Positions 9,447 through 19,122 of a DNA stretch of 64,000 nt are shown here, one piece after another (position 1 is the first letter of the stretch; each line of letters starts with the position of its first letter). A program made the position numbers and the translations under genes. The notes beneath the pieces were generated by a model. It saw only the letters and a list, made by a program, of their open reading frames with translations, ran no database searches and was not told where the DNA came from. Origin of the DNA: Kitasatospora aureofaciens. GTDB taxonomy: Bacteria > Actinomycetota > Actinomycetes > Streptomycetales > Streptomycetaceae. Location of the stretch: contig NZ_JAHTKP010000005.1 of assembly GCF_019192735.1 (NCBI RefSeq), positions 1 to 64,000 of the forward strand, given 5' to 3'.

Positions 9447-9576
9447 GGTGATCCGTTCTGGTTCGACGGTCCGCCGCAACGGTGGCCGGTTGGCGGGGTG
9501 ATCCGGCACAAGGCGCATCCACGGCCCGCGTGGGTCCGCCCCTGGTTGCTTTCTCGCTTCCCTTGGACGGTGAGAG

Positions 9577-9957
9577 TCAGGCTCCTGTCGGCGGGACCCA
9601 TTCGGTGAGCTGGACGGCCACCCCGTTGGGGTCGACCAGCCGCACCACCAACTCGCCCCAGGGCTCCTGTCGAAGGGGCACGGCTATGGCGGCTCCTTCG
9701 TTTCGCAGCCGCTCGTATTCGGCCGCGATGCCGGTGACCGCGAACGAAACGATCACCTCGGTCGGCCCCAGGCCGAGCCCGTGCCGTTCGAGGTCGCGCC
9801 GCACCAGCACGAGGTCGACGGCCGCGTCGTCACGGCCGAGCTCTACGAAGTCCTCGTGTACCAGGACTTCGCGAAATCCCAGGTGGGTGGTGAAGAACCG
9901 GCTTGAGGCGGCGGGATCGTTGACCGTCAGGAACACCGTGGAGGACACGACGTTCAT
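9577..9957 (-). CDS. VOC superfamily protein
   Basis: The product is a 126-aa glyoxalase-like protein starting MNVVSSTVFLTVNDPAASSR and ending with the LVRLVDPNGVAVQLTEWV strand. It has one VOC module and probably works as a dimer. ATG at 9955-9957 has AGAGG upstream. It is unrelated in detail to the VOC protein at 939. Substrate unknown. Confidence 0.8.
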   Translation of the reverse strand: MNVVSSTVFLTVNDPAASSRFFTTHLGFREVLVHEDFVELGRDDAAVDLVLVRRDLERHGLGLGPTEVIVSFAVTGIAAEYERLRNEGAAIAVPLRQEPWGELVVRLVDPNGVAVQLTEWVPPTGA

Positions 9958-10147
9958 CGCGCAGACCTCTTTCGTGCTCGATCGTTGGGATGGATCAAGC
10001 TTCGGGCGCGGCGGTGCGGGGAACAACGGCGATTGTCGCAACGGTCGTTAACCCCTGGGTTGACGATCTCCACTCTCACGCAGCACGGGGGAGCAGACCA
10101 ACCGTCAGCTGGTGGCCCCGCACCGGCCATCCGTTCACACCACGCCC

Positions 10148-11035
10148 TCAGTCGGGCAGGGGCCCCAGGTCGCGCGCGACGCGGACGAAGGCGCGGATCA
10201 TCTCGCTCTCCGACTCGGTCCGCCACACCAGCGAGTACGCCAGTGGCTCCAGCCCCTTGACCGGCAGGTAGGTGATGTCCGGGCGAGGGAAGTAGCGGGG
10301 CACATGCATCGGGAAGAGGGACACCGCCTCCCGCATGCCCACCAGCAGGAAGATCTCCCCGATGTTGTTCACCTCGGCGCCCCGGTCAATGACCCGGCTG
10401 TGGGGTGAGAGCCGCGGGACGTAGTGGTCGAGCCAGTAGTCGGCTGCCGAGCTGACGTCCACGTGCGGGAAGTCGCTCATCTCCTCCAGGGTGACCGAGG
10501 ACCACCGCGTGAGTGGATGCTCGTGGTCCACGGCCAGCACTCTCGGCTCGGAGAAGAGTGTGGGACCCACGGTCAGGTCGGGTTCGTCGACGGCGGGCCA
10601 GGTGACCAGGATGTCGGCCTCCCCGTTGCGCAGTTGCGCGAAGGGATCGATGAAGTCCGACATCCGCACCCGCAGCTCCCACTGCGGGTGGCGGGCGCGA
10701 AAGGTCTCGAAGTACCGGCGCAGCTCCTGGATGTTGGCGGGGAACAGGCTCACCCGTAGCGTGCCCGTCTTGCCCCGGGCGGCCAGCCGGGCTCGCTCCA
10801 GAGCCTGCGTCAAACCCTGGTGCAGCAGCCGCAGATCGTCCCGAAGCTGCTCACCCAGCGGCGTCAGCCGGACGTTGCGGCTGTCCCGAGCGAACAGCTC
10901 CGCACCGATGGCGCGCTCCTGCTTCTTGATCGCCTGGCTGACCCGCGCCACGGAGACATGCAGCCGCTCCGCAGCCCGGCCGAAGTGCAGTTCCTCGGCC
11001 AGGGTCAGGAATATCTCGATGTCACGCAGTTCCAC
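10148..11035 (-). CDS. LysR-family transcriptional regulator 2
   Basis: The product is 295 aa from GTG at 11033-11035. The N terminus is nearly the same as that of the regulator at 5081 (FLTLAEELHFGRAAERLHVS), followed by the linker helix and a substrate-binding domain with the typical DFIDPFAQLRNGEADILVTW region. It probably controls neighbouring genes, the VOC gene downstream on the same strand being the nearest. Both LysR copies sit within the same island. Confidence 0.87.
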   Translation of the reverse strand: MELRDIEIFLTLAEELHFGRAAERLHVSVARVSQAIKKQERAIGAELFARDSRNVRLTPLGEQLRDDLRLLHQGLTQALERARLAARGKTGTLRVSLFPANIQELRRYFETFRARHPQWELRVRMSDFIDPFAQLRNGEADILVTWPAVDEPDLTVGPTLFSEPRVLAVDHEHPLTRWSSVTLEEMSDFPHVDVSSAADYWLDHYVPRLSPHSRVIDRGAEVNNIGEIFLLVGMREAVSLFPMHVPRYFPRPDITYLPVKGLEPLAYSLVWRTESESEMIRAFVRVARDLGPLPD

Positions 11036-11083
11036 ACGTCCCCGCTTCCCCCATACCGCCACGCAGCGGACCGCCATGATCTA

Positions 11084-11473
11084 TCAGACCGGGCTCGCAC
11101 GGGCCAACTTCGAATCGATGATCGTACTGGCTACGGCGTGCGTGTGAAGGAGCGGCGGTAGGAGCGGGGAGACACTCCCCGGCGGCGCGACGTCGTGCGG
11201 CAGCTCGTTGCGCACCGGTGGAGCCGCGGCCGCACTCGGCGCCGCACCGCTCCTGGCCCGCTCCCACACCTCACGCATCGGCCTCGGGTCACGACCGGCT
11301 GTCCTGCACAGCGCGACCACAGTCGGCCAGGGCGGAACGGTCTGCCCGGCGAAGTACCGCGACAACGAGGAACTGCTGCCACGGACTTCACGGGCCAGCT
11401 CGCGCAGACTCCGCCCGGTCAGATCACGCAGCTGCCGCAGCTGCTCCGCCAACTCCTCGCTCATGCCTGCCAA
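11084..11473 (-). CDS. XRE-type helix-turn-helix protein, probably truncated
   Basis: The 129-aa product starts MSEELAEQLRQLRDLTGRSL and has an HTH of the kind found in large actinomycete XRE regulators (GSSSSLSRYFAGQTVPPWPT). In those proteins a much longer C-terminal sensor domain follows. Here the chain ends after a proline-rich linker with an unconserved tail, so it looks like the N-terminal remnant of such a gene. Confidence 0.6.
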   Translation of the reverse strand: MAGMSEELAEQLRQLRDLTGRSLRELAREVRGSSSSLSRYFAGQTVPPWPTVVALCRTAGRDPRPMREVWERARSGAAPSAAAAPPVRNELPHDVAPPGSVSPLLPPLLHTHAVASTIIDSKLARASPV

Positions 11474-11549
11474 CCCCTATCCAGATCCACGCACCGATCG
11501 TAGGCGTTGTGATCTTCGAGGATCGGGCCCGGCACCGTACCGGCGGGCG

Positions 11550-11730
11550 TCAGGGGTCGGTGGGCGGTTCGGCGTGCAGGCTGGGCAGGTTGACGGCGAT
11601 CGCCTCCCGGGTGCTGGGGGCGATCACCACCACGGCCTCGTGCTCGGGCCGGGGTTCTCCTCGTGGTGCGGGACGAACGGCGGCACGAAGATGTAGTCGC
11701 CCGACCTCTCGACCCGGGGTCGGCCGGTTC
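11550..11730 (-). pseudogene. cupin remnant with frameshift
   Basis: One reverse frame gives GDYIFVPPFVPHHEENPG, a cupin second motif; the adjacent frame continues EHEAVVVIAPSTREAIAVNL and ends in a stop. Joining them requires a 1-bp shift near 11660. The first cupin motif upstream is absent. Confidence 0.55.
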
Positions 11731-12005
11731 CGACCGGCCGTCCCTCCCTCGGTTGCCTCGGGTAGATCGTCCGGGCGGCCGAACAGCTGGGCTTTGACGG
11801 AGCGTTGGCCCCGACCGGCCCGTGGTGCGAGGATGCCTGGCTGACCACGGCGCGCACCGGCGCCCGACCACCACGCCTACGTCGCCAGTCCCCTCGACGT
11901 GACCGACCCCCTCGGCCTCGGCCCCGCCGTGCCCTGCGGCGAGGAGGGCCGCGGGGTCAGCCGCGCCGACGCGAGACCTGGAGTGTCCAACCTCAGGGTG
12001 GAACT
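11731..12005. other. non-coding or decayed sequence before the IS
   Basis: I see no recognisable gene here. Short high-GC open frames exist on both strands but lack family features, and the region abuts the left end of the insertion sequence. Confidence 0.4.
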
Positions 12006-12030
12006 TCCAAGGCCGGGTAGTTAACGTTTC
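12006..12030 (+). repeat. left terminal inverted repeat of the IS
   Basis: It begins TCCAAGGCCGGGTAG and contains GTTAAC; it overlaps the stop codon of the transposase fragment at 12021. Confidence 0.88.
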
Positions 12031-12671
12031 CGCTGGTCACGCAAGGGGTTCAGCACCTGTGTGATTGCCGCGTAGCGGCCCGTGCGGACTCTCTTGATCA
12101 TTCCTCTCTCGGTCCAGCGGGCGAGTTGGCGATAGGTGGTGACGAGGGTGACGTCGCCGAGGAGCTCGGCGATTTCTCTGGCTCGCCACTGCCGCTCGGG
12201 CTCTGCCTGCAGCACGGCGAGGACGCGTGTCATGCGGTTGCCGGCCTGGCCGGCGCCGACGTACTCCCGGACCATGGTGGTCGGCAGCGCGGGCGGAGAG
12301 GGCGGAGGTTGTAGGAGGGCAATCGTCACGGAGGCCACGGTCCGGCTCCCGTCGGGGCGGCCGTCCATCTTGCTTTCCGCATAGCGCGAGATGGGCGACT
12401 TCACCTTCCTGGTACTGACGCGAGGCCGACGCTCCGGCGACAGCGCCGACAGAACTCGCCGTCCGATCGACCCGATCCCCTGCTCGACGATTCCTTCCGC
12501 ACGTACCAGCAGATCGCGGGCTGTTTGGAGAGCGATCGTGAAGCCACAGCGGTCGGGGTCGGTCCCCGGCCGGGACTCCGCAGCCTCGACCATGGCCCGA
12601 CGCAACAACTGGTAGAGGGTCAGCAGGGACCACATCTCCTGCTCGACACCGACCGGGTCGCACGAACGCAG
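12021..12671 (-). pseudogene. C-terminal fragment of IS4-family transposase
   Basis: Reading from LRSCDPVGVEQEMWSLLTLY, this is the last part of an actinomycete IS4 transposase, including PGTDPDRCGFTIALQTARD. A C-terminal extension (EREIAELLGDVTL-like segment; GRYAAITQVLNPLRD) looks like a winged helix. It should join directly to the fragment at 14270-15206, but about 10-20 codons including the region after YHERW are missing. Confidence 0.8.
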
Positions 12672-13636
12672 GCCTCGTCACGGCTGTGACAGAGCGCCAC
12701 CAGATCGTCGGCGTACCTGATCAAGGTCGGTGAGCCCACTGCCAGTTCACCGGCACGAGGGCCGGAGGTGCGGTAGCGGACTCCGGCGGCCTCTTCCATT
12801 CCATGCATGGCCACGTTCATCAGCACGGGAGAGATGATCCCGCCTTGCGGAACCCCCTCCTCGGTCGGGGCGAAGGAACCGCGGTCGATCATTCCCGCCT
12901 TCAGCCACTGCTCGACCAGTCCCCGGGCGGGGAACTGTCCGATGGAGGCGAGAAGGTGATCATGGTCGATGCGGTCGAACGCCGCCGCCAGGTCCGCGTC
13001 GAGGATCCACTGCCGCTTCGGGCTCTTGCCCTTGGCGGCCAGGAAGATCGCTCCGATCGCGTCGTGACAGCCACGGCCGGGACGAAATCCGTAGGACCTC
13101 GGCTCGAACCGCGCCTCCCACTCGGGCTCCAACGCGTTCAACGCCACGGCTTGAAGACACCGGTCGATGATCACGGGAATTCCGAGGCCGCGCTGACGGC
13201 CATTGGCCTTGGGGATATACACCCGCCTGACGGGCAAGGGCTTCCACGGGGCCGCCCGATGCTGCATCCAGTCAGCCAACTCGGCCTTCCCCCGGGGCAG
13301 CAGCACGACCCGACCGTCGATCCCCGCTGTCTTGCGGCCGGCGTTGACCTCCGTCACCCGCCGCACGCTCACCAGCGTGTTGGAGCGGGAACGGAGCATC
13401 AGTTTCTGGAGATTACGGACCCTTTTGAGGTCCCCTGCCTGCGTTGCCGTGAAGATCCGCTGCCTCAGCCGCCGTACTTCCTTCTCCGCGCCCTGCCAGT
13501 CGATCGACTGCCAGTCGGTGAAGTCGCCCTCCGGTCCGTTCACCCTGGCGACGGCGTCGTCCTGGGCGGTGTCCGCCACGGATGATGGTGTCGCCACGGT
13601 GTCCAACTTGCCCTTCGGTTCCAGTGCTGATGCCAT
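12672..13636 (-). pseudogene. truncated group II intron reverse transcriptase
   Basis: From ATG at 13634-13636 the product has RT-0 to RT-5: KTAGIDG, RRVYIPKANGRQRGLGIPV, SYGFRPGRGCHDAI, DADLAAAFDRIDH, GVPQGGIISPVLMNV and the catalytic IRYADDLVALCHS. It breaks off directly after the YADD block at the junction with the transposase tail, so the rest of the RT, the maturase X domain and any HNH domain are lost. It must be inactive. Confidence 0.88.
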
Positions 13637-14269
13637 CGAGTCCTCACAGGCCCACCTGACCCACGTCAGCACCCTTTCGGGTCCGGGCAGAGCCCGTATC
13701 CGGCCGGTTATGCGGGGCGACCAGCGGAGGTGCCGGCCATCTGCCCCGGTTTCCCGCTGCCTTTCGGCGACCGGCGTTCGCTTCTTGGGCCATCCTGTGC
13801 CCGCTGGGGAGTTGAGCCTTCCTTGCGGTCGGCTGACCGGACGCCTTCACGTCCGGACCCCAACGGGGTTTCCACGTTCCACACGAGTGAGATACGACCG
13901 GGGTGGGTGCCCCCTAAACTCCGGGACGGCGATGCTCTCCCGGCTGATGTTGGGTCCTCAGCCGGCGCCTGCCGCTTCTCAACGGCCAGTCCTGCACCCC
14001 GCTGGAACAACCCATCGGCGGGGCCCACGATCACGAAGCATCGTCAGGGGTTCACTCACGTTCACCCGTCCGGTCTTCCCCTTGCCTGTGACCCCCGGAT
14101 GGAACGAGGGCTCTTGGGCTTCTCCTCCGAGCTTCACACCCCGCCGTTACCGGCGACGCATGTCGAAGTGGGGACGGGCCTTGAGCACTGGCCCGGAACT
14201 ACGCTGTCGACATCAAGTCGATCCTCCTGTCAGGTAATTCACTCAATCTCGTGCGACTTCGTGTCGCAC
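12672..14269 (-). mobile_element. group II intron, 3' end deleted
   Basis: The 5' splice site is the GTGCGAC consensus at 14263-14269, immediately after transposase codons YHERWG. About 630 nt of GC-rich structured RNA precede the intron-encoded protein. No domain V or VI sequence is present between the broken RT and the transposase tail, so the intron can neither splice nor move. Confidence 0.8.
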
Positions 14270-15206
14270 CCCAGCGTTCGTGATAGAGGCGCACAAGACT
14301 GTCGGCGGGGTAGCGCTGGGCGTCCAGCAGGGTGGTCACCAGCCGGTAGGAGCCGTCGAAGCCGCTGCCGTCCGTGCAGACGACGCGCACCTGGGCCTCG
14401 ATGATGCGCACGGCGACACCGCCGATGACCGAGAGATACGAGGAGTCCGCGAGAGGTTCCAGGACCGGCGGGCGGCGGCGCCGGCTGATGCGGCCAACGA
14501 CGCGTGCGCCGGTGGCGTGCACGGCGGCGAGGAAGTCGTTGCCGTCGAAGCCCCGGTCCCACAGCACCAGCATCTCGGGGCTCAGGTGATGCAACAGTCG
14601 GGTGGCGTAGGAGGTTTCGCCTTCTCGAGTGGGGCCGAACACTGCACCGATCACCGCGCGCGTCCCGGTCTCGATCAGCGTCATCAACTCGATCTGGGGA
14701 CAGCCGCCGTGCGGGCACCGCCCCAACCAGCCCCGGTTGCGCTCGCTGTCGGGTGTCTTGATCGAGCTGCAGCCGTCGAAGGAGACCGTGCGGTAAGGAC
14801 CGAAGCGCACTCCTGGCGTCCGTGGTTGAGCCAGCGCCCCAGCCACCACCTCGAAGAGGGCTTTCATCGGGGCGCAACCCACTCGGCGGCGCAGATCGCG
14901 CAGACCCTTCGCACTGGGGGCAGGCAGGACGCCGCCGGTCCCGGAGGTCAACTTGTCCCACACCAGCCGGTATCCGACCTCCGGAAACAGGCACATCGCC
15001 ACCAGGAAGTACACCCCGACCCGGGACGGCAGGTCCCGTAGCCGATGCTGGACCGCGCGGGTCTCCTCCAGAATGGCATCCACCAATTCGAAGGGCAGAA
15101 ATGGGGTCAGACCACCCAGATGCCCGGCAGCGAACCTCCCGGCGGCCACGGTAACCGTACGGGTGATGGCCGTCACCGGGACGGGCAGGACATGATGAGA
15201 CGGCAA
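14270..15206 (-). pseudogene. N-terminal part of IS4-family transposase
   Basis: The chain shows the N-terminal IS4 domain (FLPFELVDAILEETRAVQHR), FDGCSSIKTPDSERN with the first catalytic Asp, LVLWDRGFDGNDF with the second, and ends at RLYHERWG, just before the catalytic Glu region. The intron 5' end follows. An inverted repeat GCAACGGAGCTC (15204-15215) / GAGCTCCGTTGC upstream may regulate it. Confidence 0.83.
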
Positions 15207-15306
15207 CGGAGCTCCTCGAGTACAAGCTGTCTTGGTCGACTGCCTGTACCAACGAGCTCCGTTGCTCTACGCCGGGCCCACCTTCAACGGATTTGCATGA
15301 CCTGCA

Positions 15307-15331
15307 GAAACGTTAACTACCCGGCCTTGGA
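15307..15331 (-). repeat. right terminal inverted repeat of the IS
   Basis: This is the exact inverted copy of 12006-12030. Confidence 0.88.
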
Positions 15332-16392
15332 GGTTCCTCAGTCGCCTCCACAGCAACGCCGTCGAGCGGTACGTCTCCACGGCTCAGAGTGCTGTGGAGA
15401 CCATCGAAGCGAAGATCGACGACCAGGGACTTCGGAAGGCGCTCGTGAAGCGCCCACATTGGCGGCATGACTGGATCGGTTTGGTCGTGATCGGGGCGCT
15501 GGCCTGCTTCTTCGTCACCTTCAACAACCGCGTCACCTGTGCCCAGCATCCTGCCGATCCCTATAACTGCCTCACGGGCAGCCAGGTCAGCTGGGTGAGG
15601 GGCGCCTTCCTTGTCCTCGTGGCCGTGGCAATGCTCTGTATGACGATCGTCGACAACTTTCGCGGGCAGCGGGTCAACAGGAGCGCCTCTGTGCTACTCA
15701 AGGCCATACGCACCCTTGAGCTGTGTTCTCGGGTGGCGGGTGCGGAGCACCCCGCGTACACGGATAGCGCGAAGCTCGTGGCCCAAGTCCGAGTGCTGCG
15801 CGAGTCGCTGATCAGGTCGGCGGCCCAGGCCGCCTCCGACCTCACGGCCAACACTCCGCCTGACCGCGAGGTGCGAAAGCGAGCTGCTCGGGTGGCCGAT
15901 CACCTCGGGGCCATCACCGACCGGTTGGCGGGTGACCCGACCGGTGCCGCGAAGGAGATCGGTCAGGCCACGGCGGTGATCGTCAGCTCGGTAGTGGTTG
16001 GCAAGTGGGACGATCTTCTCCAGGCCGAGCCCTTCATATCCGGGAACTTCACGAAGCTCAAGGACCGACCGAAGCAGAAGCGGCCTCTATCGGCGGACCA
16101 CCTTGAGGGCCGTAGCTTCGCCTGGGCACTTTTGCGCTCTCTGGCGGCGGTGGCGTTGTTCTACGGCGCGTTTCACATGTTCAACGGCTTCCCGATGACA
16201 CCCTCGCTCATCCTCTCGGTCCCGGTGCTGGTCATGCTCACCTATGCGCAGCTCGCGGCCGCTCACGGCCTGGTGGAGGCCCGTCGGATCATCAGCGTTG
16301 CTCTGAGCGTCCGCAGGTCTGTTGAAGCTGCTTCCGGGAAAGCAGAGGCTGAGCCGGCGGCGACGGACGATGAGCCATCGGCGGCGGCCTGA
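15331..16392 (+). CDS. membrane protein of unknown function, N terminus cut by the IS
   Basis: From GTG at 15394 the chain has 332 residues, but the same frame is open and coding-like right up to the IS end (RLHSNAVERYVSTAQSA), so the true start was probably removed. There are two predicted membrane helices near residues 27-45 and 68-85, a long helical cytosolic region, and two more helices near 245-285, then an acidic Ala-rich tail. I do not recognise the family. A/T-ending codons are more frequent than in core genes, suggesting transfer. Confidence 0.55.
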   Translation, partial: RFLSRLHSNAVERYVSTAQSAVETIEAKIDDQGLRKALVKRPHWRHDWIGLVVIGALACFFVTFNNRVTCAQHPADPYNCLTGSQVSWVRGAFLVLVAVAMLCMTIVDNFRGQRVNRSASVLLKAIRTLELCSRVAGAEHPAYTDSAKLVAQVRVLRESLIRSAAQAASDLTANTPPDREVRKRAARVADHLGAITDRLAGDPTGAAKEIGQATAVIVSSVVVGKWDDLLQAEPFISGNFTKLKDRPKQKRPLSADHLEGRSFAWALLRSLAAVALFYGAFHMFNGFPMTPSLILSVPVLVMLTYAQLAAAHGLVEARRIISVALSVRRSVEAASGKAEAEPAATDDEPSAAA

Positions 16393-16417
16393 CGCCGCGC
16401 TCCGTCAACGGGTCAAC

Positions 16418-16439
16418 TGCAACCAGAACTGCAACCACA
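16418..16439 (+). repeat. right copy of the 22-bp TGCAACCA motif
   Basis: Identical to 779-800 and in the same orientation, 61 bp inside the intact tRNA 3' end. Confidence 0.75.
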
Positions 16440-16446
16440 CAACGAC

Positions 16447-16479
16447 GAGGGCCCCGACCGCTGAGCGGTCGGGGCCCTC
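16447..16479 (-). terminator. terminator of tRNA-Ser
   Basis: A GAGGGCCCCGACCGC stem with its complement and a 3-nt loop lies just beyond the tRNA 3' end on the reverse strand. Confidence 0.8.
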
Positions 16480-16499
16480 GTTTGCCCTGGCGGGCGAGG

Positions 16500-16584
16500 C
16501 GGAGGATACGAGATTCGAACTCGTGAGGGTTTTATCCCAACACGCTTTCCAAGCGTGCGCCCTAGGCCTCTAGGCGAATCCTCC
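16500..16584 (-). tRNA. tRNA-Ser (anticodon GGA)
   Basis: On the reverse strand this folds as a class II tRNA. The acceptor stem is GGAGGAU/AUCCUCC with a G discriminator, the anticodon stem CACGC/GCGUG holds loop UUGGAAA with anticodon GGA, the variable arm is long, and the T loop is GUUCGAAUC. CCA is not encoded. It reads UCC and UCU. Its 3' half is duplicated at 630-682, marking it as an integration target. Confidence 0.93.
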
Positions 16585-16688
16585 GTGGGAGAGCTTAGTA
16601 CATGTTTTGGGGTGGTCGCGACCAGCTATCCCGTAGGTGGGGAGGCGGGGGTGGCCTGTGGATCGTCGGGGCCGGGATCCGGTAGTGT

Positions 16689-16785
16689 GGGGGTCAGCCC
16701 CTCGTGTGGCGTTATCTCTCTGAACCCCCCCAGGGCCGGAAGGCAGCAAGGGTAGGAGGGCTCTGGCGGGTGCACGGGGGGTCTT
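16689..16785 (+). ncRNA. ffs: signal recognition particle RNA (small bacterial type)
   Basis: The conserved SRP domain IV hairpin is present: CAGGGCCGGAAGGCAGCAAG with the GGAA tetraloop and asymmetric AGCA internal loop, enclosed by pairing of GAACCCCCC with GGGGGGTC, then a T-rich end. This RNA binds Ffh and targets membrane proteins. Position just upstream of dnaX is typical for actinomycetes. The 5' end is approximate. Confidence 0.88.
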
Positions 16786-16856
16786 TGCGTTCCCGGGCGA
16801 GTGGTGGGGGACGAGGGGCGACGCGTTTGTCGGTCCGTCCCGATATCGTCGGGGGT

Positions 16857-19055
16857 GTGTCCCTAGCCCTGTACCGCCGCTACCGCCCCGAGACCTTCGC
16901 GGAGGTCATCGGGCAGGAGCACGTGACCGCTCCGCTCCAGCAGGCCCTGCGTAACAACAGGGTCAACCACGCGTACCTGTTCAGCGGCCCGCGCGGCTGT
17001 GGAAAGACGACGAGTGCGCGCATCCTGGCCCGCTGTCTGAACTGTGAGCAGGGGCCGACGCCGACGCCCTGCGGGGAGTGCCAGTCCTGTCGGGACCTCG
17101 CGACGGGCGGGCCCGGCTCGATCGATGTGATCGAGATCGACGCGGCGTCCCACGGTGGTGTGGACGACGCGCGTGAACTGCGCGAGCGGGCGTTCTTCGC
17201 GCCGGTGCACAGCCGGTACAAGATCTTCATCCTGGACGAGGCGCACATGGTGACCTCGGCCGGGTTCAACGCGCTGCTCAAGGTGGTGGAGGAGCCGCCG
17301 GAGCACCTCAAGTTCATCTTCGCGACCACCGAGCCGGAGAAGGTCATCGGGACGATCCGGTCCCGGACGCACCACTATCCGTTCCGGCTGGTGCCGCCGG
17401 GCACGCTGCGCGACTACCTGGCGGAGGTGTGCGGCCGGGAGGGCATCCAGGTCGAGGACACGGTGTTCCCGCTGGTGGTCCGGGCCGGGGCCGGGTCCGT
17501 GCGTGACTCGATGTCGGTGATGGACCAGCTGCTGGCCGGCGCCGGCGAGGGCGGCGTCACGTACCAGATGGCGACCGCGCTGCTCGGGTACACGGACTCG
17601 GCGCTGCTGGACGAGGTGGTGGACGCCTTCGCCGCGCAGGACGGGGCGACGGTGTTCCAGGTGATCGACCGGGTGGTCGAGGGCGGGCACGACCCGCGCC
17701 GGTTCGTCACGGACCTGCTGGAGCGGCTGCGCGACCTGGTGATCCTGGCCACCGTGCCGGAGGCAGGCGAGAAGGGGCTGATCGACGCCCCGGCGGACCG
17801 GGTCGCGGTGATGCAGGCGCAGGCGGACGCCTTCGGGGCGGCCGAGCTGAGCCGGGCCGCGGACATCGTCAACACCGGGCTGACCGAGATGCGCGGGAAC
17901 GCGGCGCCGCGGCTGCAGCTGGAGCTGATCTGTGCCCGGGTGATGCTGCCGGGCGCGTACAGCGACGAGCTGTCGCTGCAGGCGCGGCTGGACAAGCTGG
18001 AGCGACGGGCGGCGGCCGGCGGGTTCGCCGCGCCGGTGGGCATGCCGGTGGGCATGCCGCCGATGGTCGCGCCCGCCCCGATGCCGGCAGCGGCTCCGGC
18101 CCAGGCCCCGGTGCCCGCACCCGTGCCCATGGAGGCTCCCGCCCCCGTACAAGCCGCCCCCGTACAAGCCGCCACCGTGCAGGCGGCCCCCGTGCAGGCG
18201 GCCCCTGTACAGGCCCCCGCACCCGCGGCCCCCCCGGCGCCCGCCGGGCCCGCGCCGGGTGCATGGCCGATCCCGCGCAGCTTCCCGCCCGCAGGCGGGG
18301 CCCCGGCTGCGCCGGCCCCGGCCGCACCCCCGACCCCGCAGCCGCAGGCCGCCCAGGCCCCTGCCCCGGCTCCCGTGCCCACCCCGGCCCCCGCACCCGC
18401 GCCCACCCCCGCCGCCCAACCGTCAGGTGCCGCGCAGCAGGGCGCCGCGCAGGTCCGGCAGCTGTGGCCGCAGATCCTGGAGGCGGTGAAGAACCGCCGC
18501 CGCTTCACCTGGATCCTGCTCAGCCAGAACGGCCAGGTGGCCGGGTTCGACGGCAGCGTGCTCCAGGTGTCGTTCATCAACGCGGGCGCCCGCGACAGCT
18601 TCGTCGGCAGCAACAGCGACGACGTGCTGCGCCAGGCGCTGTCCGACGCGCTGGGCGTGGACTGGCGGATCGAGTGCATCGTCGACCCGTCCGGCGGAGG
18701 CGCAGGCGCCCCCAGCAGCACCCCAGCCACCGGCGGCTGGGGTGCCCCAGCACGTCCGGCCGCCGCCGCGCCCCCGGCGCAGGCCCCCGCGCCGGTTTCT
18801 GCGCCCGCGCCCGTCCAGCCGCAGCCCCAGGCCCAGGCCCAGGCGCCGCAGGCCATGCCCGCCCCCGCGCCCGTCCGGACCCCGCCACCGGTGGCCACTC
18901 GCCCCGCGCCGCCCGCACAGCACGTCGCGCCGGAGGACGACATCCCGGAGGAGGACGACCCGGACCTCAACGAGGAGGCCTTCTCGGGCCAGGAGCTGAT
19001 CATCCGCGAACTGGGCGCAACGGTCCTGGAGGAGATCCACCACCGCGGCAACTGA
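16857..19055 (+). CDS. dnaX: DNA polymerase III subunit gamma/tau
   Basis: The product is 732 aa, the clamp-loader ATPase that opens the beta clamp and, as tau, tethers polymerase. Walker A is GPRGCGKTT near residue 45, the zinc-binding cysteines lie in CLNCEQGPTPTPCGECQSC, Walker B is IFILDEAHM, and the sensor region TTEPEKVIGTIRSR follows. After residue about 380 comes a long Ala/Pro linker with tandem VQAA units, a DnaX C-terminal domain (LWPQILEAVKNRRRFTWILL), and another Pro/Ala stretch ending in an acidic tail. GTG at 16857 gives the standard MSLALYRRYRP-type start. Confidence 0.96.
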   Translation: MSLALYRRYRPETFAEVIGQEHVTAPLQQALRNNRVNHAYLFSGPRGCGKTTSARILARCLNCEQGPTPTPCGECQSCRDLATGGPGSIDVIEIDAASHGGVDDARELRERAFFAPVHSRYKIFILDEAHMVTSAGFNALLKVVEEPPEHLKFIFATTEPEKVIGTIRSRTHHYPFRLVPPGTLRDYLAEVCGREGIQVEDTVFPLVVRAGAGSVRDSMSVMDQLLAGAGEGGVTYQMATALLGYTDSALLDEVVDAFAAQDGATVFQVIDRVVEGGHDPRRFVTDLLERLRDLVILATVPEAGEKGLIDAPADRVAVMQAQADAFGAAELSRAADIVNTGLTEMRGNAAPRLQLELICARVMLPGAYSDELSLQARLDKLERRAAAGGFAAPVGMPVGMPPMVAPAPMPAAAPAQAPVPAPVPMEAPAPVQAAPVQAATVQAAPVQAAPVQAPAPAAPPAPAGPAPGAWPIPRSFPPAGGAPAAPAPAAPPTPQPQAAQAPAPAPVPTPAPAPAPTPAAQPSGAAQQGAAQVRQLWPQILEAVKNRRRFTWILLSQNGQVAGFDGSVLQVSFINAGARDSFVGSNSDDVLRQALSDALGVDWRIECIVDPSGGGAGAPSSTPATGGWGAPARPAAAAPPAQAPAPVSAPAPVQPQPQAQAQAPQAMPAPAPVRTPPPVATRPAPPAQHVAPEDDIPEEDDPDLNEEAFSGQELIIRELGATVLEEIHHRGN

Positions 19056-19122
19056 GCAGCACGTAGGCTCGGCGGTGACGACCGCACAACAGCGACGACC
19101 GCACAACAGCAAGGAGTGAGCC

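Larger units (their letters stand above)
12006..15331 (-). mobile_element. IS4-type insertion sequence interrupted by a truncated group II intron
   Basis: Perfect 25-bp terminal inverted repeats (outer end TCCAAGGCCGGGTAG) lie at 12006-12030 and 15307-15331. Between them are the N-terminal and C-terminal parts of one IS4-family transposase, separated by a group II intron. No clear target duplication flanks the repeats, although partial similarity extends a few bases beyond them. The element has interrupted the gene that continues at 15331. Confidence 0.85.

Noticed and set aside
12126..15154. Forward frames across the IS and intron
   Set aside because: The transposase and reverse transcriptase motifs are clear on the reverse strand.
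11994..15341. Longer terminal repeats or target duplications of the IS
   Set aside because: A few bases beyond the perfect 25 bp are partly complementary (GGAAC), but no direct duplication can be defined.
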